The notes: generated from the letters alone by a model not told the origin. A DNA stretch of 64,000 bases from Bradyrhizobium sp. CCBAU 51627 (GCF_028128765.1 NZ_LBJG01000024.1:372001-436000), one strand, 5' to 3'; shown: positions 24,622 through 33,678, counted from the first letter of the stretch. Translations and numbers: made by a program.

Positions 24622-26181
24622 CTACGGTCGTCCGACCTTGCCCCACAACCACTTTGCCACCGCATCCGGCGATGAATTCGCGTCATTACCGCTGGCGCGC
24701 AAATTGGCCTCACGCATGGTGGCAATATCGATCTTGCCGAGCAGCGGGCTTAGCGCCGCCTTTAGCTGCTTGTCGCCGGCGCGCTTCGGCGCCAGCAGCA
24801 GGATGGCGTCATAAGGCGGGATCGCCTGCTTGGGATCGTCGAGCGCCACCAGATCGTATTTCGCGATCAGGCCGTCGCTGGTGTAGCCGGCGATGACGTC
24901 GACCTCGCCGCTTGCGACCGCCGCATACATGAAGTCCGGCTGCATCTGGCGCTGGGCGCTGAACTGAAGACCGTAGGCCTTTTGCAGCGCCGCCCATTCC
25001 GGCCGCGAGAAGAACTCGTAGTCGCCGGCGATCGACAGCGTCGAAGCGTGCGCGGCGAGGTCTGCGATGGTGTGGATGCCGAGCGCGTCGGCGCGCTTTT
25101 TCGGCATCACCAGCGCATAGGCATTCTCGAATCCGAGCTCGCCGAGCAGGGTGATGTTGTCCTTCGCGAGGGACGTCTTCAACTCCGCCACCAGCTCCGC
25201 GCGCGGCTTGATGTCGGTGCGGTGCAGCTGGTTGGTCCAGAGCGTGCCGGAATAGTCGACATAGAGGTCGATGTCGCCGGCCTTCAGGGCCTCGAAGATC
25301 ACGCTCGAGCCGAGACCCGATCGTGCTGTCGCGGAAAGGCCGGCCGCCTGGAGGCGGTCGCGCAGCAGCGCCGACAGCACATATTGCTCCGCAAAGGTCT
25401 TGGCGCCTACCACATAGCCGGATGACGAACGCCCCATGGTCGGGATCAGCGTCGCCGCAACCAGTGCCGCAATACCGATCGCACCGAGTCCGGCGCGCAG
25501 GCGATTGCGGCGGCGCAGCCCACTCTCGATCAGCCCAAGCAGCTGATCGACAGCGAGCGCGAGCAGGGCTGAGGCAAAACAGCCGAACAGCACGAACACC
25601 CAGTTCTGGGTCTGCAGCCCTGCAAAAATGTAGTTGCCGAGACTAGTCTGCCCGATCGGCGTCGACAGTGTCGCAGTGCCGATCACCCACACCGCGGCGG
25701 TACGGATGCCGGCCATCATCACCGGCAGCGCCAGCGGCAGCTCGACCATGAGCAGCGACTGTCGCGGCGTCATGCCGACTCCCTTGGCAGCTTCGATCAG
25801 CGCAGGATCGATGCCGTTCAGCCCGGTGATGCCGTTGCGCAGCACCGGCAGCATCGAATAGAGGGCCAGGGCGAGCATCGCCGGCAGGAAGCCGAACGCG
25901 GAGAAGGAGACGCCGAACCAGGCAAGCGTCAGGGATGCACCGAGCAGCAGCAGCGGATAGAACAGCGCGAGCAGGGCCAGCCCCGGCACGGTCTGCACGA
26001 TGGAAGCGAGCGCGAGCAGGATGGCGCGCGGTGCCGGGCGATTACGCGTGACGATCGCCAGCGGCAGGCTGACGGCGAGGCCCAGCGCGAGTGCGGCCAG
26101 GCTCACCCGCACATGATTGCCCAGATAGTCGGGCAAATGCGACAGCGCCTCGCCCCAGCGCGGATCCTTGAAGAGGCTCAT
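24622..26181 (-). CDS. Osmoprotectant/EgtU-type ABC permease fused to its substrate-binding domain
   Basis: A 519-residue fusion. Residues 1-220 are a BPD permease with five to six helices and an EAA-like loop (EAAKGVGMTPRQSLL). After a basic linker and one helix, residues 240-515 form a ProX/OpuAC-type receptor starting with VVGAKTFAEQYVLSALL and containing DIDLYVDYSGTLWTN. Such fusions transport betaine, choline or, in the EgtU group, ergothioneine, and the receptor is tethered to the pore outside the membrane. The start overlaps the upstream ATPase stop (ATGA). The ligand cannot be decided without comparing aromatic-cage residues. Confidence 0.88.
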   Translation of the reverse strand: MSLFKDPRWGEALSHLPDYLGNHVRVSLAALALGLAVSLPLAIVTRNRPAPRAILLALASIVQTVPGLALLALFYPLLLLGASLTLAWFGVSFSAFGFLPAMLALALYSMLPVLRNGITGLNGIDPALIEAAKGVGMTPRQSLLMVELPLALPVMMAGIRTAAVWVIGTATLSTPIGQTSLGNYIFAGLQTQNWVFVLFGCFASALLALAVDQLLGLIESGLRRRNRLRAGLGAIGIAALVAATLIPTMGRSSSGYVVGAKTFAEQYVLSALLRDRLQAAGLSATARSGLGSSVIFEALKAGDIDLYVDYSGTLWTNQLHRTDIKPRAELVAELKTSLAKDNITLLGELGFENAYALVMPKKRADALGIHTIADLAAHASTLSIAGDYEFFSRPEWAALQKAYGLQFSAQRQMQPDFMYAAVASGEVDVIAGYTSDGLIAKYDLVALDDPKQAIPPYDAILLLAPKRAGDKQLKAALSPLLGKIDIATMREANLRASGNDANSSPDAVAKWLWGKVGRP

Positions 26182-26945
26182 GCCGCACCGCCCTGTGGCA
26201 GCAGCAAGTTCAGTCGTTCGACCTGGCGCCGGGGCGTGCGCAACAACTCCAGCACATAAGCATCGCTGCTCTTCGAGAGCTCCGCCGGCGAACCTTGCGC
26301 CAGCAACTGTCCGCCGCGCATCACCGCGATGCGATCGGCGAGTAGGATCGCCTCCGTCATGTCATGCGTAATCATCACGGTGGTCAGCCCGAGGCGGCGA
26401 TGCAGCGAGCGGTAGTCGTCGCCGAGCGCGTCGCGGGTGAGGGGATCGAGCGCGCCGAACGGCTCGTCCATCAGCAGGATGCGAGGCTTGGCAGCGAGCG
26501 CCCGCGCCACGCCGACGCGCTGGCGCTGGCCGCCGGAGAGCGCCCCGGGCAGCCGGTCGCGATGCGAGGCCCGGTCGAGTTGCACGAGTTCGATCAGCTC
26601 GTCGACGCGCGCGGCAATCTCGGCCGAGGGCGCGCCGAGCAGCTTTGGCGTGATTCCGATGTTGTCCGCGACGCTCAAATGCGGAAACAGCCCGCCGCTC
26701 TGGAAGACGTAGCCGATCCGGCGGCGCAGCGCGACCGGATCGATGTTTTGGACGTCCTCGCCCTCGACCGTGATGGTGCCGCCGTCGACCTCGATCAGCC
26801 GGTTGGAGAGCCGCAGCAGCGTCGTCTTGCCAGATCCCGACCCGCCGACAATGGCCAGAAACTCGCCTTCGGCGATGTCGAGCGACAAATCGTCGACGGC
26901 CCTGAGGGGGCCGAAGCTCTTGGTGACGTGGGTGTAGCCAATCAT
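26178..26945 (-). CDS. Osmoprotectant-type ABC transporter ATPase (OpuBA/ProV-like)
   Basis: The 255-residue protein has Walker A GGSGSGKTT, signature LSGGQRQRVGVARAL, Walker B ILLMDEPFGALDP and H-loop VMITHDMTEA. It resembles OpuCA/YehX ATPases that lack the CBS regulatory tail. It overlaps the fused permease by four bases. The start is placed at MIGYTHVTKSFG, the usual N-terminus; an ATG five codons upstream is possible and neither has a strong ribosome-binding site. A 150-base divergent promoter region separates it from the next ABC system. Confidence 0.9.
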   Translation of the reverse strand: MIGYTHVTKSFGPLRAVDDLSLDIAEGEFLAIVGGSGSGKTTLLRLSNRLIEVDGGTITVEGEDVQNIDPVALRRRIGYVFQSGGLFPHLSVADNIGITPKLLGAPSAEIAARVDELIELVQLDRASHRDRLPGALSGGQRQRVGVARALAAKPRILLMDEPFGALDPLTRDALGDDYRSLHRRLGLTTVMITHDMTEAILLADRIAVMRGGQLLAQGSPAELSKSSDAYVLELLRTPRRQVERLNLLLPQGGAA

Positions 26946-27094
26946 CGGTCTGGAAGGCATCAGACGTGCACTCAGCTCGCTTGCCCTCCAGAGGGAGGGT
27001 GGATGGTCGAGGCCCATGCGTAGCACGCTTGGCCGGTTGATTGAACTTGGCCGCGCGAGCGGCTAAGGCATCAAGCCAAGTTCGGAGGAAACAC

Positions 27095-27913
27095 ATGACA
27101 ACGCCCACGGCAGTGGCGCTGGAAGATGCCAGGGTTGCGTTCCGGCTGGGGGACGGCCGGGTCTATACGGCGGTGGAGAAGGCCCATCTAACGGTCGCGC
27201 AAGGCGAGTTCGTCGCCATCGTCGGTCCGACCGGATGCGGGAAATCGACACTGCTCAATGTCGCCGCCGGGCTGCTCAAGCCCGCCGCCGGTAGCGTCAG
27301 GATATTCGACCGGCCGCTTGCGGGGCTGAACCGGGACGCCGGTTACCTGTTCCAGGCCGATGCGCTGTTCCCCTGGAAGACCGCGCTCGACAATGTCGCA
27401 ATTGGGCTCGAGATCAAGGGCACGCCGCGCGGTGAGGCGCTGCCGCAGGCGCAAAAATGGCTCACCTCCGTCGGCCTCGGCGCCTTCGCGGGCCGCTATC
27501 CGCACATGCTTTCCGGCGGCCAGCGCAAGCGCGTCGCGCTCGCGCAGGTGCTGATCCGGAATCCTAAGATCCTCTTGATGGACGAGCCATTCGGGCCGCT
27601 CGATGCGCAGACGCGCCAAGTGATGGGCAATCTTCTGCTAGATCTGTGGAACGCCGATCGCAAGGCCGTGCTTTTCGTGACCCATGATCTCGAAGAGGCC
27701 ATCGCGCTCGCCGACCGCGTCGTGATCATGTCGGCGGGGCCGTCCTCCCGCATCATCGGCGATTGGCGCGTGCACCTTGCCCGTCCTCGCGATATTTTCG
27801 AGGTGCGGCTTGACAAGGAATTCCATGCGCTGCATCGCGAGATCTGGAGCGTGCTCAAGGACGAGGTGATGAAGGGGTACGCGCAATCCATCCAGCCGGC
27901 GGAGGCCGTGTGA
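27095..27913 (+). CDS. Taurine/nitrate/aliphatic-sulfonate-type ABC ATPase
   Basis: The 272-residue protein has Walker A GPTGCGKST, the Q-loop in YLFQADALFPWKTALDNV, signature LSGGQRKRVALAQVL, and Walker B ILLMDEPFGPLD, all typical of SsuB/TauB/NrtD. It starts with CGGAGGAA four bases upstream of the ATG and overlaps the permease by one base. The substrate is unclear; the matching SBP two genes later is of the NMT1/THI5-like class. Confidence 0.9.
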   Translation: MTTPTAVALEDARVAFRLGDGRVYTAVEKAHLTVAQGEFVAIVGPTGCGKSTLLNVAAGLLKPAAGSVRIFDRPLAGLNRDAGYLFQADALFPWKTALDNVAIGLEIKGTPRGEALPQAQKWLTSVGLGAFAGRYPHMLSGGQRKRVALAQVLIRNPKILLMDEPFGPLDAQTRQVMGNLLLDLWNADRKAVLFVTHDLEEAIALADRVVIMSAGPSSRIIGDWRVHLARPRDIFEVRLDKEFHALHREIWSVLKDEVMKGYAQSIQPAEAV

Positions 27914-28698
27914 TGTCGCGTGTCACGCTGTTGGCGCTACAGGTACTGGTCGCCGTCGTCTGCCTTGCGCTGTGGCAATTTTTTTCGAGCGTCCCTGTGT
28001 TCGGCAAGATTTTGCTGCCGCCGTTCTTCTTCTCAAATCCCGTCGACGTGTTCAGTCAGATCGTGAAATGGTTCGCGAGCGGGGTCATCTGGAAGCATCT
28101 GGCAATCACGCTCTGGGAATCCATCCTCGCTTTCGCGATCGGCTCGCTCAGCGGCGTGCTGGTCGGATTCTGGTTCGCACGGCAGCCGCTGGTCGCTGCG
28201 GTGTTCGATCCCTACGTCAAGATGGCCAATGCGCTGCCGCGCGTCGTGCTCGCGCCGATCTTCGCGCTCTGGCTCGGCCTCGGCATCTGGTCCAAGGTCG
28301 CGCTCGGCGTGACGCTGGTGTTCTTCATCGTGTTCTTCAACGTCTATCAGGGGGTGAAGGAGGTCAGCCGCACTGTGCTCGACAATGGCCGCATGCTCGG
28401 GATGAGTGAGCGGCAATTGATGCGGCATGTTTATTGGCCGTCGGCGCTGTCGTGGATGTTCTCCTCGCTCCACACCTCGGTCGGCTTTGCGGTCGTCGGC
28501 GCCGTCGTGGGCGAATATCTGGGATCGGCGGCGGGGCTCGGCTATCTGATCCAGCAGGCCGAAGGCGTGTTCGACGTCGCCGGCGTGTTCGCCGGCATGT
28601 TCGTGCTGTCGGCCTTCGTCATCCTGATCGATTTTGGCGTGACGCTGGTGGAGCGGCGTCTGCTGGTGTGGCGGCCGGCGGTAGATGGGCACAGCTAG
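27913..28698 (+). CDS. Taurine/nitrate-type ABC permease (SsuC/TauC-like)
   Basis: The 261-residue membrane protein has six helices and the EAA-type loop VSRTVLDNGRMLGMSERQLM of the BPD_transp_1 family. It overlaps its ATPase by one base (TGATG). It ends 45 bases before the end of the convergent cupin gene, and its binding protein follows beyond that gene, so the uptake operon is interrupted by an opposite-strand gene. Confidence 0.9.
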   Translation: MSRVTLLALQVLVAVVCLALWQFFSSVPVFGKILLPPFFFSNPVDVFSQIVKWFASGVIWKHLAITLWESILAFAIGSLSGVLVGFWFARQPLVAAVFDPYVKMANALPRVVLAPIFALWLGLGIWSKVALGVTLVFFIVFFNVYQGVKEVSRTVLDNGRMLGMSERQLMRHVYWPSALSWMFSSLHTSVGFAVVGAVVGEYLGSAAGLGYLIQQAEGVFDVAGVFAGMFVLSAFVILIDFGVTLVERRLLVWRPAVDGHS

Positions 28699-28743
28699 CG
28701 GAAAAACGGCCCGCGTATGGGCGCGTGCCCTGATCGCTTGATC

Positions 28744-29193
28744 TCAATCCAGCAGCTTGACGTCGTCCGGTGCCTGGGGCGGCGTCTTGATCGCGATCGC
28801 CTTGACCAGCCCGCTGATCGGCTTGGTGCCGCCGTGCGGCGTGCCCTTCGGAATGATGACGAGGTCGCCGGGCTTCACAGTCACTTGCTTGTCGCCGAGC
28901 CAGATCGTGCCGGTGCCGTCCAGGATGTACTGGATCTCGTTGGTGTTGGGATGCGAATGCTTCGGCACATTGCCGACCTGGATCGAGACGGTGGCGCCGT
29001 CGGCGGTCATGAAAGTCTTGGAGCGGTAGCCGACCTTGTTGGCGGGGCCGAGCGCGTCGCCTTCCATTTCGCCGGTATGGATGATCTGAGCGGTGCTGCT
29101 TTCGGCGGCCAGCGCCGGTCCGAACAGATAGGTCGCGCCGCATCCGGCGACAAAAGCGGCTGTCATCGACAGCCCGGCTGCAAGGCGATTCAT
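28744..29193 (-). CDS. Exported cupin-domain protein, possible lipoprotein
   Basis: The 149-residue protein has a hydrophobic N-terminus containing VAGC at residues 15-18, a fit to a lipobox, though an uncleaved anchor is possible. The cupin motif 1 is HSHPNTNE, with metal ligands H79, H81 and E86. Motif 2 contains PGDLVIIPKGTPH, with H120. Its place between the permease and receptor genes of an ABC system, on the opposite strand, hints that it binds or modifies the same small molecule in the periplasm. The enzymatic role, if any, is unknown. GGGGAGGA precedes the start. Confidence 0.78.
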   Translation of the reverse strand: MNRLAAGLSMTAAFVAGCGATYLFGPALAAESSTAQIIHTGEMEGDALGPANKVGYRSKTFMTADGATVSIQVGNVPKHSHPNTNEIQYILDGTGTIWLGDKQVTVKPGDLVIIPKGTPHGGTKPISGLVKAIAIKTPPQAPDDVKLLD

Positions 29194-29332
29194 GGACGAT
29201 CCTCCCCGTCAGGAATTGTTGTTGTCCACCCATGCTATTGCTCCGAAAGGCCAATGGCCAGTGCCCCTTAAGCCGTGCTTCTCAAGCCAGTCCCGCTGCT
29301 CTATGGTGCCGCCAGCCGAACGGAGGAAACTA

Positions 29333-30358
29333 ATGAAGAACACGATTGCCAGGCTCGCTGGCGCGCTGCTCGCACTGGCGCTCAGCACCTCGCTTGCCAC
29401 GGCGCAAAGCAAGGTGACCATTGCGGTGGGAGGCGGCGCCTGCCTGTGCTATTTGCCGACAGTGCTGGCCAAGCAGCTTGGCGAGTACGAGAAGGCTGGC
29501 CTCAATGTCGATCTGGTTGACCTCAAGGGCGGTTCGGACGCGCTCAAGGCCGTGCTCGGCGGCAGCGCCGACGTGGTCTCAGGCTATTTCGACCATTGCG
29601 TCAATCTGGCCGCGAAGAAGCAGGAGCTGCAGGCCTTCGTGGTCTACGACCGCTATCCCGGCCTCGTGCTGGTGGTTGCACCCTCGCATACAGGTGACAT
29701 CAAGTCGATCAAGGATCTGGCCGGCAAGAAGGTCGGCGTTAGTGCGCCGGGCTCTTCCACCGATTTCTTTCTGAAATATCTCCTGAAGAAGAACGGGCTC
29801 GATCCCGCCGGCACCGCCGTGATCGGCGTCGGCCTCGGCGCCACGGCGGTGGCCGCGATGGAGCAGGGGCAGATCGATGCCGCGGTGATGCTCGATCCCT
29901 CCGTCACCGTGCTTCAGGGCAGCCACAAGGATCTGCGCATCCTCAGCGACACCCGCACGCAAAAGGACACGCTCGAGACCTTCGGCGGCGAATATCCTGG
30001 CGGTGCGCTGTACTCGACTGTAGCCTGGATCAACGGACACGAGAAGGAAACGCAGGCGCTGACCAACGCGATGCTCGCCACGATCGCCTGGATCCATTCG
30101 CACTCACCCGAGGAGATCATGGCGAAGATGCCCGACGAGATGGTCGGCAAGAACAAGGACCTCTATCTCGCGGCGCTGAAGAACACGATCCCGATGTTCT
30201 CCGAGACCGGCAAGATGGATCCGAAGGGCGCGGACGCCGTGCTCGCCGTGTTCAGTATCGGCTCACCCGAGGTGGCCAACGCCAAGATCGACGTCAGCAA
30301 GACTTTCACCAATAAGTTCGTCGAACAGGCCAGGAAGCCCACGGGGAGCGCCAAATAG
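29333..30358 (+). CDS. NMT1/THI5-like periplasmic binding protein of the ABC system
   Basis: The 341-residue protein has a signal peptide cut near TATA/QS (residue 24) and a two-lobe SBP fold of the TauA/SsuA/NrtA class. The first lobe opens with VTIAVGGGACLCYLPTVLA, and the SAPGSSTDFFLKYLL loop of lobe 2 contacts ligand. It serves the ATPase and permease upstream. Ligands for this class include taurine, alkanesulfonates, nitrate, pyrimidine precursors and riboflavin; the CLCY segment is unusual. A CGGAGGAAAC ribosome-binding site decides the start. Confidence 0.85.
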   Translation: MKNTIARLAGALLALALSTSLATAQSKVTIAVGGGACLCYLPTVLAKQLGEYEKAGLNVDLVDLKGGSDALKAVLGGSADVVSGYFDHCVNLAAKKQELQAFVVYDRYPGLVLVVAPSHTGDIKSIKDLAGKKVGVSAPGSSTDFFLKYLLKKNGLDPAGTAVIGVGLGATAVAAMEQGQIDAAVMLDPSVTVLQGSHKDLRILSDTRTQKDTLETFGGEYPGGALYSTVAWINGHEKETQALTNAMLATIAWIHSHSPEEIMAKMPDEMVGKNKDLYLAALKNTIPMFSETGKMDPKGADAVLAVFSIGSPEVANAKIDVSKTFTNKFVEQARKPTGSAK

Positions 30359-30387
30359 TTGGCGCGGAGGCTTGGTAGTCAGTCGTC

Positions 30388-31092
30388 ATGACCTCATCGA
30401 GCATTCATCGCGTCACGACGCTTGACCTTGCCGTACGCCCCGTCGTCTGGCCCTTTGCCGAGGAGCGGCGCGCTGAGATCGCCGCGCATTTCGCCGAGCA
30501 ACAGCGCGCGCGGCCGAAGCTCTGGAACGGCCGTGTTCTGCTCGGGCGCGATGCCGCCTTCACGGACGGTCGTCTCGCTGCCACCTATTTCGAGACGGAT
30601 TTCGCCAGCTTCCTGGCTTGGCGCGACTGGGGCTTTCCCGATCCGGCCGTGTTCAACGGTTTCGGCATGGGAGCGCTACGCGCTTCCGATGGCGCCTTCG
30701 TGATGGGCGAGATGGCGCATCACACAGCCAATTCAGGGCGCATTTATTTCCCGTCGGGCACGCCCGACCTGGACGACGTCAAGGACGGTACGCTCGATAT
30801 CCCCGGCAGTGTCGTGCGCGAGATCGGCGAGGAGACTGGCCTGTCGCCAGCCGATTATTCGGCCGAGACGGACTGGCACTGTGTCGTCACCAGCCATTCG
30901 ATAGCAATGATGCAGATCCTGAACCTGGATATGCCCGGCGAGGCAGTTCGCGCGAGGATAGAGGCCAATCTGGCTGATCAGGACGAGCCGGAACTCTCGG
31001 CGATCCATCTCGTTCGCAGAATGGATGATCTCACGCCGACCATGCCGCGATTTGTCACGGCCTTCGTCGCGCAGCAGTTCGCCTCGCGCTGA
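30388..31092 (+). CDS. Nudix hydrolase
   Basis: The 234-residue protein has a Nudix fold with the box core REIGEETGL at residues 144-152, giving the Mg-binding glutamates E148 and E149. The first half of the box is degenerate: the expected glutamate eight residues before R144 is Leu. It starts 29 bases after the ABC binding-protein gene and may be co-transcribed. Nudix enzymes hydrolyse nucleoside-diphosphate-linked compounds; the substrate here is unknown. Confidence 0.8.
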   Translation: MTSSSIHRVTTLDLAVRPVVWPFAEERRAEIAAHFAEQQRARPKLWNGRVLLGRDAAFTDGRLAATYFETDFASFLAWRDWGFPDPAVFNGFGMGALRASDGAFVMGEMAHHTANSGRIYFPSGTPDLDDVKDGTLDIPGSVVREIGEETGLSPADYSAETDWHCVVTSHSIAMMQILNLDMPGEAVRARIEANLADQDEPELSAIHLVRRMDDLTPTMPRFVTAFVAQQFASR

Positions 31093-31102
31093 CGCGCAAG
31101 GC

Positions 31103-31134
31103 TTGACATCGCGCGGTCCAGCCCATGTGATGGG
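31103..31134 (+). promoter_or_regulatory. Promoter with overlapping palindrome before the branched-chain-type ABC operon
   Basis: TTGACA at 31103-31108 is followed after 17 bases by TGTGAT. The palindrome CCCAT-GTG-ATGGG at 31122-31134 covers this -10 element, so a repressor could block the promoter. Confidence 0.5.
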
Positions 31135-31185
31135 TGGAAAGAAAAGCAAAAAAACTGCAATGCACAATCGTCCGGGGAGGTTCAA

Positions 31186-31302
31186 ATGCGCCTGCGCATG
31201 GCTGCCCACTTGGTATGCGGGCTGTTGATCGCGATTGCAGCGATACGTTCGGCCGCTTGGGTGTGGCGCGAGTCCATCCTGTCACCCGAGGAAGGCAGCT
31301 AG
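31186..31302 (+). CDS. 38-residue signal-like peptide at the head of the ABC operon
   Basis: A short frame follows GGGGAGG, a strong ribosome-binding site. It encodes basic residues, then a hydrophobic segment (AAHLVCGLLIAIAAI), then a polar tail ending in SPEEGS. It lies 12 bases before the ATPase gene, where many such operons carry their binding-protein gene. It could be the remnant of a lost receptor, a real small membrane peptide, or a leader that sets translation of the operon. Confidence 0.45.
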   Translation: MRLRMAAHLVCGLLIAIAAIRSAAWVWRESILSPEEGS

Positions 31303-31314
31303 CGGAGCGGGGCG

Positions 31315-32088
31315 GTGCTGGAGGTCAGCGGGCTGGTGAAACGGTTCGGCGGCGGCTTCACTGCCGTCAACAACGTCTCGTTCACCGTCAATCAAGGCGA
31401 GATCCTCGGCCTGATCGGCCCCAACGGATCGGGCAAGAGCACGATCTTCAACATGCTCTCCGGCACGCTTTCGCCGAGCGGCGGCTCGATCATGCTCGAT
31501 GGTTCCGAGATTGCGGGGCTGGCGCCGCACCGGATCATCAACCGCGGCATCGGCCGCACCTTTCAGATTCCGCGGCCGTTCCGCCGGTTGACCATTTTCG
31601 AGAACGTCGCGCTCGCCGGCTTCTATGGTCAGGGTCGCCATAGCCGAATCAGGGCCGAGGAGGCGGCCGAGCGCGCGCTTGCGATGGTCGGCCTGCCGAC
31701 TGATCGCCACGCCAACGTGGACGGCTTGGGCGCCGCCGGCTTGAAGAAGCTCGAACTTGCGAAGGCGCTCGCCACCGCGCCAAAGCTGCTGCTCGCCGAC
31801 GAAAGCCTCGGCGGTCTCGACGAGGCCGAGATGGACCAGGCTGCGGACATGCTGCGCAACATCCGCGACGAACTCGGCATCACCATCATCTGGGTCGAGC
31901 ACATCATGGGCGTGTTGATGCGCGTCGTCGACCGCGTCATGGTGCTCGACCATGGCGAGAAGATCTCGGAAGGATTGCCGAGCGCCGTCGCCGCCGATCC
32001 GCGCGTGATCGAGGTCTATCTCGGCACCGATGCCGAGACCACGCAGGCTGCGGCCGCCGAAGCGCGCCGCCGCGCGGGAGGCCAATGA
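31315..32088 (+). CDS. Branched-chain amino-acid-type ABC ATPase (LivG-like)
   Basis: The 257-residue protein has Walker A GPNGSGKST and Walker B LLLADESLGGLDEAE, and a FQIPRPFRRLTIFENV Q-loop typical of LivG. The ABC signature is not LSGGQ but LGAAGLKKLELAKAL, a divergent form known in some LivG/LivF-type proteins but worth noting because this motif contacts ATP in the dimer. The start is GTG with GGAGCGGGG nearby. It overlaps the LivF-like gene by four bases. Confidence 0.88.
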   Translation: MLEVSGLVKRFGGGFTAVNNVSFTVNQGEILGLIGPNGSGKSTIFNMLSGTLSPSGGSIMLDGSEIAGLAPHRIINRGIGRTFQIPRPFRRLTIFENVALAGFYGQGRHSRIRAEEAAERALAMVGLPTDRHANVDGLGAAGLKKLELAKALATAPKLLLADESLGGLDEAEMDQAADMLRNIRDELGITIIWVEHIMGVLMRVVDRVMVLDHGEKISEGLPSAVAADPRVIEVYLGTDAETTQAAAAEARRRAGGQ

Positions 32089-32792
32089 TGCTGGAGCTTC
32101 GCGGCGTCAATGCCGGTTACGGCACCTTCCAGGCGCTGTTCGACGTCGATCTCGACGTCAAGGCCGGTGAGGCCGTCGGCGTCATCGGGCCGAACGGCGC
32201 CGGCAAGACCACCTTGATGCGGGTCATCTCCGGCCTGATCCGTCCTTCGCGCGGATCGATCCGGATGGAAGGCGCCGACGTCCTGGCGACGCCAGCGCAT
32301 AAGATCGTCAGCCTCGGGATCGCGCATGTACCGGAGAACCGACGACTGTTTCCGCAGCTCTCGGTCGACGACAATCTCAAAATGGGTGCATTCATGAAGG
32401 AGGCGCGCGCTCATTATGCCGAGCGGCTGGAGGTCGTGTTCGACCTGTTTCCGCGGCTGAAGGAACGCCGCCATCAGATGGCCGGCACCATGTCGGGCGG
32501 AGAGCAGCAGATGTGCGCGATCGGCCGCGCACTGATGTCCAATCCCAAGCTGCTCCTGCTCGACGAGCCCTCGGCGGGTCTGGCGCCGGTGGTGGTGCAG
32601 CAGGTGTTCGAGCTCGTGAAGCGGATTCGCGCCAGGGGGCTGACGGTGCTGATCGTCGAGCAGAACGTGCAGCAGGTGCTGCGCGTGGTTGACCGCGCCT
32701 ATCTGATCGAGGCCGGAACGATCCGTGCCTCAGGCACCTCGGCCGAGATGCTCGCGAGCGACACGGTCAAGGAAGCTTATCTCGGGGTGTGA
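32085..32792 (+). CDS. Branched-chain amino-acid-type ABC ATPase (LivF-like)
   Basis: The 235-residue protein has Walker A GPNGAGKTT, signature MSGGEQQMCAIGRAL, Walker B LLLLDEPSAGLAP, and the LivF-specific HVPENRRLFPQLSV segment. It overlaps the preceding ATPase by four bases; two successive ATG codons at 32085 and 32088 are both possible starts. With its partner it energises the permease pair downstream. Confidence 0.92.
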   Translation: MMLELRGVNAGYGTFQALFDVDLDVKAGEAVGVIGPNGAGKTTLMRVISGLIRPSRGSIRMEGADVLATPAHKIVSLGIAHVPENRRLFPQLSVDDNLKMGAFMKEARAHYAERLEVVFDLFPRLKERRHQMAGTMSGGEQQMCAIGRALMSNPKLLLLDEPSAGLAPVVVQQVFELVKRIRARGLTVLIVEQNVQQVLRVVDRAYLIEAGTIRASGTSAEMLASDTVKEAYLGV

Positions 32793-32796
32793 GTGG

Positions 32797-33678
32797 ATGC
32801 AGGCGTTCCTGGACATTTTCGACATCTATCTGCTGGAGGCCGTCATCAACGGCATCCTGCTCGGCGGCGTCCTGGCGCTGCTCGCGCTCGGGCTGAACCT
32901 GATATTCGGCGTCATCGACGTGACCTGGATCTGCTACGCCGAGCTCGTCATGATCGGCATGTACGCGATGTATTTCTTGGTCCAGTATTACGGCATCAGC
33001 TATTTCATCGCGGCGCCGCTGACCATCCTGCTGGTCGCGATCCTCGGCGCCCTCCTGCACTATCTGGTGATCGCGCCGCTGCTCGCCGCACCGCCGGTCA
33101 ACCAGTTGCTTGCGACCGGCGGGGTGCTGTTCGTATTGCAGAGCTTTGCCACCGTCGCCTTCGGGATTGACTTCCGCAACCTCGGCATTCGCCTGCCGGT
33201 GCTCGCCCTTGGTGACATGAACTTCAGTTACGCGCGATTGCTGTCGTTTCTGGCGGCGCTGGTCGGCATGGTTGCGGTCTATCTGTTCATGACCCGGACC
33301 TTTACCGGCACTGCGATCCGCGCCATCTCGCAAGACCGGCAGATCATGGCGCTGATGGGCGTCGACACCAAGCGCATCTATCTCATCACCTCAGCCATTG
33401 GCGGTGGGCTGGCCGGGCTCGCCGCCTGCCTGCTGGTGCTGCAATATGACGTGCACCCCTTCGTCGGCCTCTCGTTCGGGCCGATCACTTTCCTGATCTG
33501 CGTGCTTGGCGGGCTCGGCAATTTCATCGGCGGCTTCATCGCCGCCTTCGTCTTCGCCGAGATCATCTCGCTCGGCGGCCTGTTCTCCGATCTCGAATGG
33601 GGCTATGTGCTCGCGTTCGCTTTCTTCATCGTCATGATGTTCATCCGGCCTGCGGGCCTGCTGGCGAGGCGCCGATGA
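32797..33678 (+). CDS. Branched-chain amino-acid-type ABC permease (LivH-like)
   Basis: The 293-residue protein has about eight helices and the LivH hallmarks ALLALGLNLIFGVIDV near the start and the EAA-like loop FTGTAIRAISQDRQIMALMGV at about residues 167-187. It begins four bases after the LivF stop and overlaps LivM by four bases. Order G-F-H-M differs from the E. coli order and no binding protein accompanies the set. Confidence 0.92.
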   Translation: MQAFLDIFDIYLLEAVINGILLGGVLALLALGLNLIFGVIDVTWICYAELVMIGMYAMYFLVQYYGISYFIAAPLTILLVAILGALLHYLVIAPLLAAPPVNQLLATGGVLFVLQSFATVAFGIDFRNLGIRLPVLALGDMNFSYARLLSFLAALVGMVAVYLFMTRTFTGTAIRAISQDRQIMALMGVDTKRIYLITSAIGGGLAGLAACLLVLQYDVHPFVGLSFGPITFLICVLGGLGNFIGGFIAAFVFAEIISLGGLFSDLEWGYVLAFAFFIVMMFIRPAGLLARRR

